Shown: positions 53,112-61,066 of the stretch, in pieces
Layout: every line of letters begins with the position of its first letter
Position numbering within the stretch: the first letter of the stretch is position 1
Source of the DNA: Thalassospira sp. HF15
GTDB lineage: Bacteria > Pseudomonadota > Alphaproteobacteria > Rhodospirillales > Thalassospiraceae
Length of the DNA stretch: 64,000 nt
Direction: 5' to 3'
Assembly (NCBI RefSeq): GCF_011806525.1
Contig: NZ_JAAVKI010000004.1
Span: 434,001-498,000, forward strand
The notes under the pieces: generated by a model
The model's database searches: none
The model's input: the letters and a program-made list of their open reading frames with translations, nothing else
What the model was told of the DNA's origin: nothing
Made by a program: the position numbers and the translations under genes

Positions 53112-53194
53112 GGTAGCGGGTCCCATTCTGTCAGAAACCTCAAGGATCAAGGCGTGCGATCCCGGGGGCCACTGACAGCCCCCGGTTATCTTAC

Positions 53195-54328
53195 TTAACC
53201 CTTGGCTGTTCTTTTCGATTTGCTTGGATCATCAAACGGCATGGTATGGGCCATTCCGCCGAGCATGCCATCTGCTCCTTCAACCTCTAGCCGCACGCCC
53301 TGCTTGGCGCATTCAACCGGCATGCGGGCAATCGCCATGGTTTGATCCTTAAGCGGGGAATACATCGCACAGGTCACAACACCGACCTTTTCACCATCCT
53401 TGAACAAGGCTGCCCCTTCTGCTGGGACTTCCTTGCCGTCAAACAGAATGCCAAAGATCTTGAAGCGTTCCTTGCCTTTGAGGCGGTAATGTTCCTCGGC
53501 ACCACGGAAGCCGGTCTTGCCCGGGCTGACAGTGAAATCAAGGCCAAGCTCCCACAGGGTATCGCCCGGACCTTCATTTTCGAACGGGTACATCTGCGAG
53601 TTATCATAAGGGTAAAACAGCAGGTAGCTCTCGACCCGAAGCATATCAAGCGTGGTAAAGCGGGTCGGGATAATGCCCATATCCTTGCCCTCGGCAACGA
53701 TCCGGTCCCAGATCATCCCGGCATCCTGACCGCGACAGAAAATCTCGTAGCCGCGTTCACCGGTATAACCGGTACGCGAAATCATCACCGGCGCGCCAAA
53801 CAACTGGGTCTGCATATGATGGAAATAGGGCAGATCACGAATGCCCGGCACATATTCCGCCAGATAATCCACCGCAAGCGGACCTTGCAGGGACAAATCA
53901 TGCAGGTTGTCATCAAAGCGAACCGATACGTCACGGCCGACTGCCGCCTTCGTCAGTTCCTCATGCCCGGTGCCCGATCCGTGAACGACCATCCATGAGT
54001 TCGGCCCCATACGATAAATCACGCAATCGTCGGTGAACTTGCCCTGATCATTGAGCATGCAGGCATAGACCGATTTACCGGGATAGATTTTCTCGACATT
54101 ACGCGTGGTGGCATAGTCAATCACGTGGGAGGCATGCGCACCGGTGATGTGAACCTTTTTCAGGCCCGATACATCCATGATCCCGGCCTTGGTGCGGATT
54201 GCGATATATTCCTCGTCCCAGTCCTTGTCATAGGTCCAGGCGGTTCCCATGCCGCTCCAATCCTCAAGGTTGGAACCAAGCGCACGATGCCGATCGGCAA
54301 GGGCTGAAAATCTCCAGCTTGCAGTCAT
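53195..54328 (-). CDS. dmmD: GcvT-like tetrahydrofolate-dependent aminomethyltransferase (DmmD)
   Basis: The protein has 377 residues of the GcvT family. WSGMGTAWTYDKDWDEEYIAIRTKAGIMDVSGLKKVHITGAHA and SRTGYTGERGYEIFC are GcvT blocks, the second carrying the folate-site Tyr/Glu region. The likely role is to pass the formaldehyde released by DmmABC to tetrahydrofolate, as proposed for DmmD. GGAGG lies eight bases before the ATG. It is the first gene of dmmDABC-tmm and is divergent from the XRE-cupin regulator across a 397-bp region. Confidence 0.88.
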   Translation of the reverse strand: MTASWRFSALADRHRALGSNLEDWSGMGTAWTYDKDWDEEYIAIRTKAGIMDVSGLKKVHITGAHASHVIDYATTRNVEKIYPGKSVYACMLNDQGKFTDDCVIYRMGPNSWMVVHGSGTGHEELTKAAVGRDVSVRFDDNLHDLSLQGPLAVDYLAEYVPGIRDLPYFHHMQTQLFGAPVMISRTGYTGERGYEIFCRGQDAGMIWDRIVAEGKDMGIIPTRFTTLDMLRVESYLLFYPYDNSQMYPFENEGPGDTLWELGLDFTVSPGKTGFRGAEEHYRLKGKERFKIFGILFDGKEVPAEGAALFKDGEKVGVVTCAMYSPLKDQTMAIARMPVECAKQGVRLEVEGADGMLGGMAHTMPFDDPSKSKRTAKG

Positions 54329-54725
54329 AGTGATGGCCTCCTGATATGATCGCCTTTGCGCACAATCAGCGCGCTAATACTGGCTTATTTTGTTCCATAT
54401 TTTGGCGGCAACTTGTTCGCGAACGCAATAATTATTTTTCATATTATTCAATTTTTATTCCTCAAAGGCTATTTTCTGCGGCATTGCAGCAACTTCGCCC
54501 AACGCCATTGGTATAAGTAATTGGCAAATATTCTTTCCCTGCAGTTGATAAATATTTCCTGCCAGTGTAAGTCATGGCTATGGCGTATCTGCGACCCGAA
54601 ATGGCAAAAGCCCGGGCACCATACGACCGACATATAAGCAGACCCCATCAAAGGGGCCGCGCGAGGAAACCAGAAACGAGCAGGACCCGCACCGGGACAG
54701 AACCGGTGACGGAGGATAAGCCAGC
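54329..54725. other. Divergent regulatory region of dmmD and the XRE-cupin regulator
   Basis: This 397-bp gap contains no credible gene. AT-rich DNA covers 54375-54475. The 18-bp operator candidate is at 54409-54426, and a nearby AATTTTTATTCCTC at 54450-54463 resembles AATTTTTATTCTTC before mgsA. GGAGGA a few bases upstream of 54726 serves the regulator. Confidence 0.5.
54409..54426 (-). promoter_or_regulatory. Conserved operator in the dmmD promoter
   Basis: Read toward dmmD, GCGTTCGCGAACAAGTTG matches the mgsA element in 15 of 18 positions and in the same orientation to its gene. The core GTTCGCGAAC is a perfect palindrome. It is about 80 bp before the dmmD start. Confidence 0.65.
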
Positions 54726-55430
54726 ATGGCACAGACCAAAAAAACACAATCACCGCAGACCGACGCCAATAGCGATCAAGGATCAGGCATGGACACTATG
54801 AGCAAACCCGTCGCCCTCACCCAGGACCCGCATGCGCTTCGTGAACCCAAGGAAAACAATCTGGAAATCGCCATCGGCCATGAAGTTCGTGCGCTTCGGA
54901 AGAAACTGGGCATCACGATTTCCGATCTGGCGTCTGCGACCGGGATTTCGATGGGGATGTTGTCCAAGATCGAAAACGGTGTGACATCGCCGTCACTGAC
55001 ATCGCTTCAGGCATTGGCAAGTGCGCTGGGTGTGCCGCTGACCGATTTCTTCCGCCGTTATGAAGAACCGCGCAATGCGGTCTTTGTCAAAGCGGGCGAA
55101 GGCATTGCGATTGAACGCCGCGGCACGCGTGCCGGCCATGAATACAATCTGCTTGGCCATATCGATAACAACACCAGCGGCGTGGTGGTTGAGCCCTATT
55201 TGCTGACCCTTACCGAGGAGTCGAGCAGCTTCCCCGCCTTCCAGCATGAAGGCATGGAATTCATCTATTTGCTTGAAGGTGAAGTTCGTTACCGCCACGG
55301 CGATCAGCTTTACTACATGAAAGAAGGCGACAGCCTGTTCTTTGATGCCGATGCCCGTCATGGCCCGGAAGAACTTCTTTCATTTCCAATACGTTATCTG
55401 TCCATTATCTGCTATCCCGCCCGGGGATAA
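54726..55430 (+). CDS. XRE-family regulator with C-terminal cupin
   Basis: The protein has 234 residues. The first 40 or so residues are polar and probably disordered. An XRE helix-turn-helix (EVRALRKKLGITISDLASATGISMGMLSKIENGVTSPSLTSLQALASALGV) follows at about residues 50-108. A cupin domain ends the chain (FQHEGMEFIYLLEGEVRYRHGDQLYYMKEGDSLFFDADARHGPE), with His/Glu metal-type ligands. This architecture is typical of regulators of amine and polyamine use, such as PuuR. It stands between dmmDABC-tmm and mgsABC-gmaS, so it may sense a methylated amine or a glutamyl-amine intermediate. The shared 18-bp element is a good candidate site. Confidence 0.9.
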   Translation: MAQTKKTQSPQTDANSDQGSGMDTMSKPVALTQDPHALREPKENNLEIAIGHEVRALRKKLGITISDLASATGISMGMLSKIENGVTSPSLTSLQALASALGVPLTDFFRRYEEPRNAVFVKAGEGIAIERRGTRAGHEYNLLGHIDNNTSGVVVEPYLLTLTEESSSFPAFQHEGMEFIYLLEGEVRYRHGDQLYYMKEGDSLFFDADARHGPEELLSFPIRYLSIICYPARG

Positions 55431-55494
55431 GCATTCACCCGGATGAAAAAATCAATTCACTGAGAAGAAATTTTTATTCTTCATAGTTGATTCC

Positions 55495-55512
55495 GCATTC
55501 GCGAACAGGTAG
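55495..55512 (+). promoter_or_regulatory. Conserved operator in the mgsA promoter
   Basis: GCATTCGCGAACAGGTAG lies 36 bp before mgsA. Just upstream, GAAGAA-N7-TTCTTC forms a second dyad (about 55464-55482). See the dmmD element for the match. Confidence 0.65.
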
Positions 55513-55548
55513 TCTCCATTTCAGAAACAGAATGGAGACTGTCCTGCC

Positions 55549-56445
55549 ATGTGCGGCATTGTTGGTTTATTCCTCAAAGATAAAAGTCTGGAACCGCAAC
55601 TCGGCACTTTGCTGTCCGAAATGCTGGTGACCATGACCGACCGTGGTCCCGATAGCGCGGGCATCGCAATTTATGGTGCGGACCAGAATGATCTGGTCAA
55701 ACTCACGATCCAGTCTCCGGCGCCGGAAACAGATTTTGCCGGACTGACCGAAGACCTGCGCAAGGCAGGGATCACAAACGCATCGATCCTGCCTAAAAGC
55801 ACCCATGCAGTAATCACCGTTTCAGGCGATCAGCTTGATGCGACCCGAACTGCCCTTGAAGAGCTTCGCCCGGATGTGCGCATCATGGGCACCGGCAGCG
55901 CGATGGAAATTTACAAGGAAGTCGGGCTGCCCAAGGACGTACTTGAACGTTTCAAGATTTCCGACATGACTGGCACCCACGGCATTGGCCATACCCGCAT
56001 GGCGACCGAAAGTGCGGTAACCACCCTTGGTGCACACCCGTTTTCGACCGGTTCGGATCAGTGCCTTGTGCATAACGGTTCGCTGTCGAACCATAACAAC
56101 CTGCGCCGTGAACTGACGCGCGAAGGCATCCGCCTTGAGACCCAGAACGACTCAGAAGTCGCTGCTGGTTATCTGACCGGTGAGATGGCCAAGGGCAAGA
56201 ACCTTGGCGAAGCTTTGACCAGTGCGCTCGATGACCTTGATGGCTTCTTCACCTTTGTGGTTGGCACCAAATCGGGCTTTGGCGTTGTCCGTGATCCGAT
56301 TGCCTGCAAACCGGCCGTGATGGCGGAAACCGATGCCTATGTTGCATTCGGGTCCGAGTACCGAGCGCTTGTGAACCTGCCAGGCATCGAAGACGCCAAG
56401 GTCTGGGAACCGGAACCGGCCACCGTTTATTTCTGGGAACACTGA
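55549..56445 (+). CDS. mgsA: N-methylglutamate synthase amidotransferase subunit
   Basis: The protein has 298 residues. It starts MCGIVGLFLKDKS, so Met removal exposes the N-terminal nucleophile Cys of class II glutamine amidotransferases. DRGPDSAGIAIYG and GIGHTRMATESAVTTLGAHPFSTGSDQCLVHNGSLSNHNNLR follow. It corresponds to the GltB N-terminal domain as a separate chain, as in the mgsABC N-methylglutamate synthase. With MgsB and MgsC it would transfer the methylamine group from gamma-glutamylmethylamide to 2-oxoglutarate, giving N-methylglutamate. It is the first gene of mgsABC-gmaS. Confidence 0.93.
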   Translation: MCGIVGLFLKDKSLEPQLGTLLSEMLVTMTDRGPDSAGIAIYGADQNDLVKLTIQSPAPETDFAGLTEDLRKAGITNASILPKSTHAVITVSGDQLDATRTALEELRPDVRIMGTGSAMEIYKEVGLPKDVLERFKISDMTGTHGIGHTRMATESAVTTLGAHPFSTGSDQCLVHNGSLSNHNNLRRELTREGIRLETQNDSEVAAGYLTGEMAKGKNLGEALTSALDDLDGFFTFVVGTKSGFGVVRDPIACKPAVMAETDAYVAFGSEYRALVNLPGIEDAKVWEPEPATVYFWEH

Positions 56446-56529
56446 TTAACACGAACCCTGTCGGCTGCTGCCACGCGCGCGCTGACCCGACCGCAAGTTA
56501 TCGCGCGGTCACATAAGGAAGGAACACAT

Positions 56530-57216
56530 ATGCCAGTGTTTGATCTTGCCACCACCGAATTGCGCGCGCTCAATCAGGCGCTTCATGCGCTTGATAAGAG
56601 TGGTGCGTCTGAGAATTTCGAAGTTACCAATCCGCGTGGCGCCCATGCCGTTGCTGTCGGCATCGACGCCCCGGTCAACGTCACAATCGACGGCAGTGTC
56701 GGCTATTACTGTGCGGGCATGAATGAAAAGGCCAACATCACGGTCAATGGCAATGCCGGGCCGGGGGTCGCCGAAAACATGATGTCGGGCAAAGTCGTGA
56801 TCAAGGGCGACGCCAGCCAGTATGCCGGGGCCACGGCGCACGGTGGGTTGCTGGTGATTGAAGGCAATGCGTCGTCACGTTGCGGCATTTCGATGAAAGG
56901 TGTCGATATCGTCGTTAAGGGCAATATCGGCCACATGTCAGCCTTCATGGCGCAATCGGGCAATCTTGTTGTTCTGGGCGATGCCGGTGATGCGCTTGGT
57001 GATTCGCTTTATGAAGCACGGCTTTTCGTGCGCGGCACGGTCAAAAGTCTTGGCGCCGATTGCGAGAAAAAGGAAATGCGGGCCGAGCATATCGAAGTGC
57101 TGACCAAGCTTCTTGCCGATGCCGGAATTACCGATGTGAAGCCCGAAGAATTCACGCGATATGGCTCCGCCAGAACGCTTTACAACTTCAATGTCGATAA
57201 CTTCGACGCCTATTGA
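56530..57216 (+). CDS. mgsB: N-methylglutamate synthase GXGXG-domain subunit
   Basis: The protein has 228 residues, equivalent to the C-terminal beta-helix domain of glutamate synthase alpha. It is built from repeated short strands with Gly/Asp turns, such as GAHAVAVGIDAPVNVTIDGSVGYYCAGMNEKANITVNGNAGPGVAENMMSGKVVIKGDAS. The right-handed parallel beta-helix connects the catalytic domains. AAGGAAGGAA is the ribosome site. It is 84 bp from mgsA and 66 bp from mgsC, all in one direction. Confidence 0.93.
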   Translation: MPVFDLATTELRALNQALHALDKSGASENFEVTNPRGAHAVAVGIDAPVNVTIDGSVGYYCAGMNEKANITVNGNAGPGVAENMMSGKVVIKGDASQYAGATAHGGLLVIEGNASSRCGISMKGVDIVVKGNIGHMSAFMAQSGNLVVLGDAGDALGDSLYEARLFVRGTVKSLGADCEKKEMRAEHIEVLTKLLADAGITDVKPEEFTRYGSARTLYNFNVDNFDAY

Positions 57217-57282
57217 TGCGGCACGCTGAACCCGGCCCAAAAACATAAACTTTGCGGTTCAGCCCAAAGACAGGATCAGAAG

Positions 57283-58611
57283 ATGAGCTACAAAAATCCC
57301 GTTACGACGCCGCGCAAATCGGCAACCTTTGATGACTACACCCTTTCGGAAATCCGTCGCGCAGCCGCGACCGGCATCTATGACATCCGTGGCGGTGGCG
57401 CCAAACGCAAGGTCCCGCATTTCGACGACCTTTTGTTCCTTGGCGCATCCATGTCGCGCTACCCGCTGGAAGGCTACCGCGAGAAATGCGAAACCGCCGT
57501 CACGCTTGGCACCCGTTTTGCCAAGAAACCGATTGAGCTGAAAATTCCGATCACGATTGCTGGTATGAGCTTTGGCTCCCTGTCGGGACCGGCCAAGGAA
57601 GCCCTTGGACGCGGCGCGTCGGCGGCGGGCACCTCGACCACCACGGGCGATGGCGGCATGACCGAGGAAGAGCGCGGCCATTCCACCCAGCTTGTCTATC
57701 AGTATCTGCCGTCACGCTATGGCATGAACCCACGCGATCTGAAACGCGCCGATGCGATTGAAATCGTTATTGGTCAGGGCGCGAAACCGGGCGGTGGCGG
57801 TATGCTGCTGGGTCAGAAAATCTCCGACCGCGTCGCAGAAATGCGTAACTTGCCGATGGGCATTGATCAGCGTTCCGCCTGCCGCCATCCCGACTGGACC
57901 GGCCCGGACGATCTTGAGATCAAAATTCAGGAACTCCGCGAAATTACCGATTGGGAAAAGCCGATCTTCATCAAGGTCGGGGGCGCACGCCCGTATTACG
58001 ACGTCGCCCTTGCGGTGAAGGCCGGGGCCGATGTCATCGTGCTTGATGGCATGCAGGGCGGTACGGCCGCGACCCAGGAAGTCTTTATTGAACACGTCGG
58101 TCAGCCGACCCTTGCCTGCATCCGCCCGGCGGTAAAAGCATTGCAAGACATGGGCATGCACCGCAAAGTACAGTTGATCGTATCGGGCGGCATCCGAAAT
58201 GGTGCCGATGTTGCCAAGGCGCTTGCCCTTGGCGCAGACGCGGTGTCCATCGGAACCGCTGCCCTTGTCGCGATTGGCGATAACGACCCGAAATGGGAAG
58301 AAGAATATAAAGAGCTTGGCACCACAACCGGTGCCTATGATGACTGGCATGAAGGTCGTGATCCCGCAGGCATCACGACACAGGATGCCGACCTGATGAA
58401 GCGGGTTGACCCGATTGCCGCCGGGCGGCGACTGGCCAACTATCTGAAGGTCATGACCCTTGAAGCGCAAACAATTGCGCGCGCCTGTGGCAAAAATCAT
58501 GTGCACAACCTCGAACCCGAGGATCTCTGCGCACTGAATATCGAAGCGGCCGCCATGGCGGGTGTACCGCTTGCCGGGACCAACTGGGTTCCGGGACAGG
58601 GAGGATTCTAG
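57283..58611 (+). CDS. mgsC: N-methylglutamate synthase FMN-binding subunit
   Basis: The protein has 442 residues of the FMN-binding glutamate synthase central domain. Key segments are ITIAGMSFGSLSGPAKEALGRGASAAGTSTTTGDGGMTEEERG, IEIVIGQGAKPGGGGMLLG and VIVLDGMQGGTAATQEVFIEH, with VSGGIRNGADVAKALALGADAVSIGTAALV near the phosphate site. A C-terminal cysteine cluster (ACGKNHVHNLEPEDLCALNIEAAAM) could hold an iron-sulfur centre. It completes the mgsABC trio, and gmaS follows 86 bp later. Confidence 0.95.
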   Translation: MSYKNPVTTPRKSATFDDYTLSEIRRAAATGIYDIRGGGAKRKVPHFDDLLFLGASMSRYPLEGYREKCETAVTLGTRFAKKPIELKIPITIAGMSFGSLSGPAKEALGRGASAAGTSTTTGDGGMTEEERGHSTQLVYQYLPSRYGMNPRDLKRADAIEIVIGQGAKPGGGGMLLGQKISDRVAEMRNLPMGIDQRSACRHPDWTGPDDLEIKIQELREITDWEKPIFIKVGGARPYYDVALAVKAGADVIVLDGMQGGTAATQEVFIEHVGQPTLACIRPAVKALQDMGMHRKVQLIVSGGIRNGADVAKALALGADAVSIGTAALVAIGDNDPKWEEEYKELGTTTGAYDDWHEGRDPAGITTQDADLMKRVDPIAAGRRLANYLKVMTLEAQTIARACGKNHVHNLEPEDLCALNIEAAAMAGVPLAGTNWVPGQGGF

Positions 58612-58697
58612 AACAGTTAACGTACCACCGGACCGGGTGCGCCCCATGGCGTGCCCGGGCAACCGATGGATATTGAAAAATTCGTCAGGGGACTTCG

Positions 58698-60002
58698 ATG
58701 ACCAAGGATCTATCAGCCTTTGCCCGGGAACGCGGCATCAAATACTTCATGATCAGCTTTACCGACCTGTTTGGCGGCCAGCGCGCCAAACTTGTCCCGA
58801 CCCAGGCAATCGCCGACATGCAGGAAGAAGGTGCCGGCTTTGCAGGCTTCGCCACCTGGCTTGACCTGAGCCCGGCCCACCCGGACATGTTCGCCATTCC
58901 TGATCCGGATTCCGTCATCCAGTTGCCCTGGAAACCGGAAGTCGCATGGGTTGCTGCTGATTGCATCATGGAAGGCACACCGGTCGAACAGGCACCGCGC
59001 AATGTGCTGAAAGCCCAGATCGCCAAGGCAGCCGAGCTTGGCCTGAATGTCAAAACCGGTGTCGAAGCGGAATTCTTCCTGATCACGACCGACGGTTCGG
59101 AAATCTCCGACCCGGCCGATACCGCCGAGAAGCCATGCTATGACCAGCAGGCCGTCATGCGCCGCTATGATGTTATTGCCGAGATTTGCGACTATATGCT
59201 TGAACTCGGTTGGGGGGCGTATCAGAACGACCACGAAGACGCCAACGGCCAGTTTGAAATGAACTGGGAATTTGATGACGCGCTTAAAACCGCCGACAAA
59301 CATTCCTTCTTCAAGTTCATGGTCAAATCAATTGCCGAAAAGCACGGCCTGCGCGCGACCTTCATGCCAAAACCCTTCCCGGGACTGACCGGCAATGGCT
59401 GCCACTGCCATGTATCGGTTTGGGACAATGACGGTGCCAATGCCTTTGCCGATGATGACATGCCGTTTGGCCTGTCGGCCAAGGGCAAGCATTTCCTTGG
59501 CGGCATAATGAAGCATGCGTCTGCCATGGCGGTCATCACCAACCCGACGGTTAATTCCTATAAGCGGATCAACGCGCCGCGCACCATGTCGGGTGCGACC
59601 TGGGCCCCAAATACGGTCACTTGGACGGGCAATAACCGAACCCACATGGTGCGCGTTCCGGGGCCGGGCCGCTTTGAGTTGCGCCTGCCCGACGGGGCAA
59701 CCAACCCCTATCTTTTGCAGGCCGTAATCATTGCGGCTGGTCTGGATGGCATGGCAACCAATGCCGATCCGGGACAGCATTACGATATCGACATGTATCA
59801 GGAAGGGCATTTGATCAAGGATGCACCGCGTCTGCCGCTGAACCTTCTTGATGCCCTGCGCGAGATGGGCTCGAACGAAGAGCTGCAACTTGCAATGGGC
59901 AAGGAATTTTCAAGTGCCTATCTCAAACTAAAACAAACCGAGTGGAATTCTTACGTTTCTCACTTTTCCCGCTGGGAACGTGAGAACACACTTGATATTT
60001 AA
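58698..60002 (+). CDS. gmaS: Gamma-glutamylmethylamide synthetase
   Basis: GmaS ligates methylamine and glutamate with ATP. The 434 residues belong to the glutamine synthetase superfamily, shorter than the usual 470-residue GS. NVKTGVEAEFFLIT, DVIAEICDYMLELGWGAYQNDHEDANGQFEMNW and FMPKPFPGLTGNGCHCHVSVWDNDGANAF match GmaS sequences. An equivalent of the GS adenylylation-site Tyr region is not obvious. AGGGGA precedes the ATG. It is the last gene of the mgs operon, ended by a terminator hairpin. Methylamine comes from DmmABC. Confidence 0.94.
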   Translation: MTKDLSAFARERGIKYFMISFTDLFGGQRAKLVPTQAIADMQEEGAGFAGFATWLDLSPAHPDMFAIPDPDSVIQLPWKPEVAWVAADCIMEGTPVEQAPRNVLKAQIAKAAELGLNVKTGVEAEFFLITTDGSEISDPADTAEKPCYDQQAVMRRYDVIAEICDYMLELGWGAYQNDHEDANGQFEMNWEFDDALKTADKHSFFKFMVKSIAEKHGLRATFMPKPFPGLTGNGCHCHVSVWDNDGANAFADDDMPFGLSAKGKHFLGGIMKHASAMAVITNPTVNSYKRINAPRTMSGATWAPNTVTWTGNNRTHMVRVPGPGRFELRLPDGATNPYLLQAVIIAAGLDGMATNADPGQHYDIDMYQEGHLIKDAPRLPLNLLDALREMGSNEELQLAMGKEFSSAYLKLKQTEWNSYVSHFSRWERENTLDI

Positions 60003-60008
60003 TGTTTC

Positions 60009-60055
60009 TGCCCGGCCTTATCTCATTCCCCGATGGACGGGGCCGGGCAATTTTT
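60009..60055 (+). terminator. Intrinsic terminator after gmaS
   Basis: TGCCCGGCC (60009-60017) and GGCCGGGCA (60041-60049) pair, followed by a TTTTT run. It separates the mgs operon from purU. Confidence 0.88.
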
Positions 60056-60084
60056 GAATATTCCAAACGAGAAAGCCAGACGCG

Positions 60085-60969
60085 ATGAAAAGCTACGTTC
60101 TGACTGTTTCCTGCGACTCACAACGCGGGGTGGTTGCTGCTATTTCCACCTATTTGGCCGACCACGGTTGCAACATTACCGATAGCTCCCAGTTTGATGA
60201 TCTGGAAACCGGCCTGTTCTTCATGCGGGTTGCCTTCGTTAGCGAAGAAGGTGTCGATCAAGAAACCCTGACCAAAGGGTTCGAGGCACCCGCAGCAGAA
60301 CTTGGCATGAAGTTTGAAATTCGTGACAGCTCCGAGAAGATGAAAGTTCTTCTGATGGTGTCGCGCTTTGGCCATTGCCTGAACGATTTGCTGTATCGTT
60401 GGAAAATCGGTGCCCTGCCGATTGATATCGTTGGTGTGGTATCAAACCACCTTGATTATCAGAAGGTTGTCGTTAATCACGACATTCCCTTCCACCACAT
60501 CGCAGTCACCAAGGACAACAAGCCCGAAGCCGAGAAAAAGCTTTTGGATCTTGTCTCGGATTACGATGTCGAACTGATCGTTCTGGCCCGCTACATGCAG
60601 GTTCTGTCCGATAGCCTGTGCAAGAAAATGAGTGGCAAGATCATCAATATCCACCATTCCTTCCTGCCAAGCTTCAAGGGGGCCAACCCCTATCGTCAGG
60701 CCTATGAGCGCGGGGTCAAACTGATTGGTGCGACCGCACATTATGTAACCGCCGACCTTGATGAAGGTCCGATTATCGAGCAGGACATTGCACGCATCAC
60801 CCATGCCCAGAACTCGGCTGATTATGTGTCGATTGGCCGCGATGTTGAAAGCCAGGTACTGGCGCGCGCGGTGCATGCCCATATCCACCACCGTTCGTTC
60901 ATCAACGGCAATCGCACGATTGTCTTCCCGCCAAGCCCGGGCAGCTACGCATCCGAGCGCATGGGTTAA
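60085..60969 (+). CDS. purU: Formyltetrahydrofolate deformylase
   Basis: The protein has 294 residues. An N-terminal ACT domain (VLTVSCDSQRGVVAAISTYLADHGCNITDSSQFDD) is followed by the formyl-transferase domain, with MVSRFGHCLNDLLYRWKIGALPIDIVGVVSNH and the catalytic NIHHSFLPSFKGANPYRQAYERGVKLIGATAHYV. PurU hydrolyses 10-formyl-THF to formate and THF. In this cluster it would dispose of one-carbon units that Tdm, DmmD and MgdC load on THF, after oxidation to the formyl state. It has its own terminator upstream, so it may be separately expressed. Confidence 0.95.
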   Translation: MKSYVLTVSCDSQRGVVAAISTYLADHGCNITDSSQFDDLETGLFFMRVAFVSEEGVDQETLTKGFEAPAAELGMKFEIRDSSEKMKVLLMVSRFGHCLNDLLYRWKIGALPIDIVGVVSNHLDYQKVVVNHDIPFHHIAVTKDNKPEAEKKLLDLVSDYDVELIVLARYMQVLSDSLCKKMSGKIINIHHSFLPSFKGANPYRQAYERGVKLIGATAHYVTADLDEGPIIEQDIARITHAQNSADYVSIGRDVESQVLARAVHAHIHHRSFINGNRTIVFPPSPGSYASERMG

Positions 60970-61000
60970 AGCGATAAGCCAGCCTACTGATGTATTAGAA

Positions 61001-61035
61001 AAAACGCCCCGGCAAGATATGGCACGGGGCGTTTT
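61001..61035. terminator. Bidirectional intrinsic terminator
   Basis: AAAACGCCCCG and CGGGGCGTTTT form the stem between the convergent purU and dehydratase genes. T-runs are present on both strands. Confidence 0.9.
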
Positions 61036-61066
61036 GCGTTTTAGCACTAACACTGCTTGGCGGTTA

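Noticed and set aside
54469-54753. 94-codon minus-strand frame between dmmD and the XRE regulator
   Set aside because: No ribosome site or domain, and it overlaps the regulator's own start. It looks like chance reading of a promoter region.
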